A stretch of 26,621 nt of DNA, taken from NCBI GenBank assembly GCA_002316795.1, contig DCEE01000050.1, forward strand, positions 1-26,621, given 5' to 3'. A program made the translations under genes and the position numbers. This document shows, in pieces, positions 24,329 to 26,621 of this stretch (position 1 is its first letter; the number at the start of each line of letters is the position of its first letter). The DNA comes from Synergistaceae bacterium UBA1037. Its GTDB lineage: Bacteria > Synergistota > Synergistia > Synergistales > Synergistaceae. The notes below the pieces were generated by a model that saw only the letters and a list, made by a program, of their open reading frames with translations, did not search any database and had not been told where the DNA came from.

Positions 24329-24365
24329 GAAGCCCGGTGCCGCAAGGCACGAATGCCACGGCTTC
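24329..24365 (+). promoter_or_regulatory. Structured leader upstream of rplM, candidate L13 autoregulatory element
   Basis: Nested hairpins in the 154-base gap before rplM: outer arms GAAGCC (24329-24334) and GGCTTC (24360-24365) enclose a perfect GTGCC-GCAA-GGCAC hairpin (24337-24350), leaving an asymmetric GAATGCCAC bulge. GCAA is a stable GNRA tetraloop. rplM-rpsI leaders are bound by ribosomal protein in several bacteria. I cannot match this to a defined Rfam L13 leader by eye. Confidence 0.5.
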
Positions 24366-24440
24366 AGGGAGCCGGAAGGGTAGCTTTGAGAAATATAAAA
24401 AATAAAAATTAGTGTTCCACTTTTTTGAGGAGGAAGATCC

Positions 24441-24875
24441 ATGATAGGCACACGTTCTTTCATGGCTAAGGGTGCGGAAGTCGAGCGCAAATGGTACGTC
24501 ATCGACGCGACAGACAAACACCTTGGCCGTCTGGCAGTTCAGGTAGCCCGTATCCTTTCGGGAAAACACAAGCCGACGTACACGCCTCACGTTGACACCG
24601 GCGATTTCGTTGTAGTGGTCAATGCTGAGAAGGTCGGACTTACAGGCAAGAAACTCCTGCAGTCCACGATCACTACACACAGTCTTTACCCCGGCGGACT
24701 GAAGACTCTCACTTACCAGGAGGTCCTTGAGCGCCGTCCGGAGCGTCTGATCGAAAGGGTCGTATGGGGCATGCTTCCCAAGACCAAACTAGGACGCGAT
24801 ATGTACCGCAAACTTAAAGTATATGCCGGTCCGAGCCATCCCCATCAGGCTCAGAAGCCCGAGCAGATAGACTAG
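24441..24875 (+). CDS. rplM: 50S ribosomal protein L13
   Basis: Large-subunit ribosomal protein L13, 144 residues, the standard length. Diagnostic sequence includes [47 protein letters not shown], and [39 protein letters not shown] lies shortly upstream of ATG 24441, the first of two ATGs (the other is at residue 8). The gene heads the conserved rplM-rpsI pair, with 18 bases to rpsI. A structured leader precedes it. Confidence 0.98.
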   Translation: MIGTRSFMAKGAEVERKWYVIDATDKHLGRLAVQVARILSGKHKPTYTPHVDTGDFVVVVNAEKVGLTGKKLLQSTITTHSLYPGGLKTLTYQEVLERRPERLIERVVWGMLPKTKLGRDMYRKLKVYAGPSHPHQAQKPEQID

Positions 24876-24893
24876 GAGATAGGGGTGTAAACT

Positions 24894-25313
24894 ATGGCAG
24901 TTAAAAAGACAGAGACAGCAGCCCCTGTATCCTTCATTTGGGGTACAGGCAGAAGAAAGAACGCTATCGCCCGCGTACGTATCTGCGAAGGTGACGGTAA
25001 ATTTCTCATCAACAACAGGGAGGTAAAGGATTACCTTCCCAGATACTATTGGGCCACTCTCGCTCTCCAGCCTATCAAGGTCGCCGGAGTTGAGGGCAAG
25101 ATCGACGTATTCGTCAACGCCCACGGCGGCGGACTCACCGGCCAGGCCGGCGCGGTGCGCCTCGGCGTGGCAAGGGCGATCCTCAAGATGTACCCTGCAG
25201 CGCGTCCCTCCCTCAAGAAGGCAGGACTTCTTACCCGCGACTCACGCATGGTCGAGCGCAAGAAGGTCGGACTCAAGGGCGCAAGGGCAAACAAGCAGTT
25301 CTCAAAGCGTTAG
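24894..25313 (+). CDS. rpsI: 30S ribosomal protein S9
   Basis: Small-subunit ribosomal protein S9, 139 residues. Conserved features are GTGRRKNAIARVRI near the start, INNREVKDYLPRYY, NAHGGGLTGQAGAVRLGVARAIL, LLTRDSRMVERKKVGLKGARANKQFSKR, and the universal C-terminal SKR whose arginine contacts the P-site tRNA. Codon use here, as in rplM, leans toward C- and G-ending synonyms, as expected for highly expressed genes. It forms an operon with rplM and is followed by a strong terminator. Confidence 0.98.
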   Translation: MAVKKTETAAPVSFIWGTGRRKNAIARVRICEGDGKFLINNREVKDYLPRYYWATLALQPIKVAGVEGKIDVFVNAHGGGLTGQAGAVRLGVARAILKMYPAARPSLKKAGLLTRDSRMVERKKVGLKGARANKQFSKR

Positions 25314-25341
25314 TTTTTACGATCTGCTCAGTCTTCCCGAT

Positions 25342-25377
25342 ATCCCGGGCGCTGCTTGCGGCCCGGGATGTTTTTTT
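25342..25377 (+). terminator. Rho-independent terminator of the rplM-rpsI operon
   Basis: Nine-base-pair stem ATCCCGGGC (25342-25350) with GCCCGGGAT (25361-25369), a ten-base loop, and seven Ts at 25371-25377, beginning 29 bases after the rpsI stop. Confidence 0.93.
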
Positions 25378-25588
25378 GCTCTTTTCCCCGGTAAGGCAGC
25401 CCGATCCTGGTGCAGACGGAGCCGAGCCCTCCGGAATATGATCTCAAGGCAAAAACCCTGTTTTGTCTTTTTTATTATTCTGTCATAAGGGATAATGATA
25501 AATTTCAGCTTGACCTAAGGGAGGCCAAGCACTAAACTTTATGCGAGAAAGCAATATGTCGGGAAATACCCGAAGGAAGGAGCAGTCC

Positions 25589-25645
25589 ATGGATAGTTCC
25601 AGTCCCAGTCCTGAACCTCAAGGACGCTTAGTGAATATTTTCTAG
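25589..25645 (+). CDS. Proline-rich leader peptide upstream of corA (MgtL-like)
   Basis: An 18-codon ORF, too short for normal gene finding, reading MDSSSPSPEPQGRLVNIF. AAGGAG at 25577-25582 lies six bases ahead of the ATG, a better ribosome-binding site than many full genes in the window have. Prolines alternate at positions 6, 8 and 10 with acidic D2 and E9. From memory, Salmonella MgtL is 17 residues, [17 protein letters not shown], and shares the acidic/alternating-proline start and an R-L-x-x-(I/L)-F-like end. MgtL controls the Mg2+ transporter mgtA by ribosome destabilisation at low Mg2+. The stop codon here runs into AGCCCGGGCT followed by a T-run, so translation could affect termination. 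No conservation data are available to me. Confidence 0.55.
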   Translation: MDSSSPSPEPQGRLVNIF

Positions 25646-25663
25646 CCCGGGCTGCGCTTTTTT
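25644..25663 (+). terminator. Possible conditional terminator at the end of the leader ORF
   Basis: The palindrome AGCCCGGGCT (25644-25653) overlaps the leader stop codon and is followed by GCGC and six Ts (25658-25663). Alone it would make only a very short hairpin. Its CCCGG can instead pair with CCGGG of the hairpin at 25669-25687, so alternative folds exist. Confidence 0.35.
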
Positions 25664-25860
25664 ACAAGCACCCGGCGCTGCCGGGTGTGGAGTTTCTGCA
25701 GATTTTCCTTCGTTTCATCCCTTCACTCCCGTTGAACTTTAAAATTTTTAACTGACGAACACAACACGACGGCATCTTTTTGATGACACGACCCGGCATG
25801 TGCATTACTGCACAGCCCGGAACGCGCAGAAATTCAAAAAAGAGCGGGGAGGAGACGCCA

Positions 25861-26621
25861 ATGCTTAAAATAACCAAAACTTTTGAAGACAGGCTCCACG
25901 ATATCGATCCGGACAACATTGAATCGGGCGCCTGGATAAGCCTGGTAAAACCTACAGCAGAGGAACTGCTGGTCACTGAAAGGATAACCGGAGCCCCCCA
26001 GGACTTCATAAGATCCGCGCTTGACCCTGAAGAATCCTCCCGCATAGAGATAGAAGACAATCACATCCTTGTACTTATAAACGTCCCGGTCAATCACGAA
26101 GACAGGCCCGGCGAGTACGACACCATACCCCTTGGAATGGTCGTCACCCCGGATTTTTTTGTCACGATCTGCCAGGAGTACAACGAAGTCCTTCACAGCT
26201 TCAAAGAGACGAGGTACAGGTACTTCAGCACATTCAAAAGGACCAGGTTCCTCTTCCAGCTTCTCTATCACTCAGCGCTGCTCTTCCTTAAGGATCTGCG
26301 TCAGATGGCGAGGAAATCTGACAAAATAGAACAGGATCTCAGGCTCTCGATGAAGAACGAGGAACTTTTCCAGCTCCTGGACCTTCAGAAGGGACTTACC
26401 TACTACTCCATGTCGCTCCGGTCGAACAGGGTCGTCGTTGAGCGTCTGCTGCGGCTGTGCTCGAACCCTCAGGTCAACCACCTTATCAAAATCAGGGAAG
26501 AGGACGAAGATCTCCTCGATGACGTCAGGGTCGAATATGACCAGGCGATAGAGATGGCCCAGATACAGACCGATGTCCTTGCCGGAATGATGGACGCGTT
26601 CGCCTCCGTCATTTCGAACAA
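25861..26621 (+). CDS. corA: CorA-family divalent cation transporter, C-terminus cut by window edge
   Basis: N-terminal 253 residues of a CorA-type Mg2+/Co2+ channel; the gene runs off the right edge. The visible part is the cytosolic funnel: an alpha/beta N-terminal domain (SGAWISLVKPTAEEL, EIEDNHILVLINVPV, IPLGMVVTPDFFVTIC) followed by long helices (FLFQLLYHSALLFLKDLRQMARKSDKIEQDL). The stalk helix sequence VEYDQAIEMAQIQTDVLAGMMDAFASVISNN normally leads straight into the first membrane helix. The GMN pore motif and both membrane helices would lie beyond the window. GGGGAGGAG precedes ATG 25861. A 480-base structured leader with a short proline-rich ORF precedes it, suggesting control by Mg2+ or translation. 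Confidence 0.92.
   Translation, partial: MLKITKTFEDRLHDIDPDNIESGAWISLVKPTAEELLVTERITGAPQDFIRSALDPEESSRIEIEDNHILVLINVPVNHEDRPGEYDTIPLGMVVTPDFFVTICQEYNEVLHSFKETRYRYFSTFKRTRFLFQLLYHSALLFLKDLRQMARKSDKIEQDLRLSMKNEELFQLLDLQKGLTYYSMSLRSNRVVVERLLRLCSNPQVNHLIKIREEDEDLLDDVRVEYDQAIEMAQIQTDVLAGMMDAFASVISN

Larger units (their letters stand above)
25378..25860 (+). other. Long untranslated region and structured leader of the corA-family gene
   Basis: 483 bases with no full-size gene. The first ~100 bases show nothing I can name. From about 25500 there is repeated secondary structure: an imperfect GCTTG...CAAGC hairpin (25508-25530), TCGGG-AAATA-CCCGA (25559-25573), CACTAA (25530-25535) able to pair with TTAGTG (25628-25633), and GTCCT/AGGAC in between. 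Further on are two strong hairpins, CACCCGGC-GCT-GCCGGGTG (25669-25687) and TGTGCA-TTAC-TGCACA with outer CCGG arms (25793-25820). An 18-codon ORF lies inside (25589-25645). I compared it by eye with M-box, NiCo, c-di-GMP and SRP RNA patterns and found no convincing match. The design suggests a translated, metal-responsive leader. Confidence 0.55.

Noticed and set aside
25559..25600. Resemblance of GAAGGAAGGAGCAG to the SRP RNA core
   Set aside because: The GGAA tetraloop closed by C-C/G-G and the paired TCAGG...AGCAG symmetric loop are missing. The sequence is better explained as the ribosome-binding site of the leader ORF.
25500..25640. M-box (ykoK) Mg2+ riboswitch upstream of corA
   Set aside because: Expected from gene context, but the conserved GGTGAGGCTCCT and AAATGTC-GACGCC blocks are not seen; only vague similarity around ATGTCGGGAAATACCC.
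25669..25687. Hairpin CACCCGGC-GCT-GCCGGGTG as an intrinsic terminator
   Set aside because: No T-run follows on the plus strand, and on the minus strand the flanking run is A rather than T.
1..26621. Mobile elements, CRISPR arrays, tRNA or rRNA genes
   Set aside because: No transposase, terminal inverted repeats, regularly spaced repeats, tRNA T-loop GTTCGANTC with cloverleaf, or rRNA sequence was found by eye.

Overview
The window looks like chromosomal DNA from a Gram-negative (diderm), probably anaerobic bacterium, most plausibly a member of the Synergistota. This is inferred from a TolC-type outer-membrane factor beside Firmicutes-like features: a GerMN-domain protein, an amidase with a copper-amine-oxidase-like N-terminal domain, a short SecG, and a tripartite tricarboxylate transporter (TTT) operon. 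No rRNA or other marker fixes the taxon. I see no insertion sequence, prophage, CRISPR array or tRNA.

Layout. (1) 1-2654, minus strand: a GntR/FadR-type regulator, a YaiI/YqxD-like protein and a FetA-FetB-type ABC exporter (FetB runs off the left edge). (2) 2876-6929, plus strand and divergent from the regulator: an M29/NicX-fold metalloprotein followed by tctC, tctB and tctA, closed by a strong terminator at 6951-6989. This reads as a regulated uptake and catabolism unit for an unidentified acid. (3) 7202-13412, plus strand: four tightly packed genes that look like an undescribed exopolysaccharide synthesis and export system. They encode a TolC-like outer-membrane factor fused to a GH18-like TIM barrel, an inner-membrane HlyD-like fusion protein, a cytosolic pseudo-receiver/TackOD1 zinc-ribbon/degenerate-GGDEF protein with an intact RxxD I-site, and a processive-type GT2 synthase. 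(4) 13415-14612, minus strand: a TSUP permease and a small HTH-like protein. (5) 14712-25313, plus strand: housekeeping genes (YfcE-type phosphodiesterase, GAF membrane protein, PHP phosphoesterase, threonine aldolase, PmbA, cell-wall amidase, GerMN protein, rph, rdgB, secG, pncB, rplM, rpsI), many with 1-14 nt overlaps. (6) 25314-26621: the rpsI terminator, a long structured leader holding an 18-codon proline-rich leader ORF with a good Shine-Dalgarno, and the start of a corA-family Mg2+ transporter gene.

Two parts deserve most attention. The first is the four-gene polysaccharide locus, where a degenerate GGDEF domain with a c-di-GMP I-site could play the role PelD plays in Pel systems, and where the hydrolase is covalently joined to the outer-membrane channel. 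The second is the corA leader, whose predicted peptide (alternating prolines with acidic residues) resembles the MgtL leader peptide that senses Mg2+ in enterobacteria. All functional assignments rest on motif reading by eye, with no database search.
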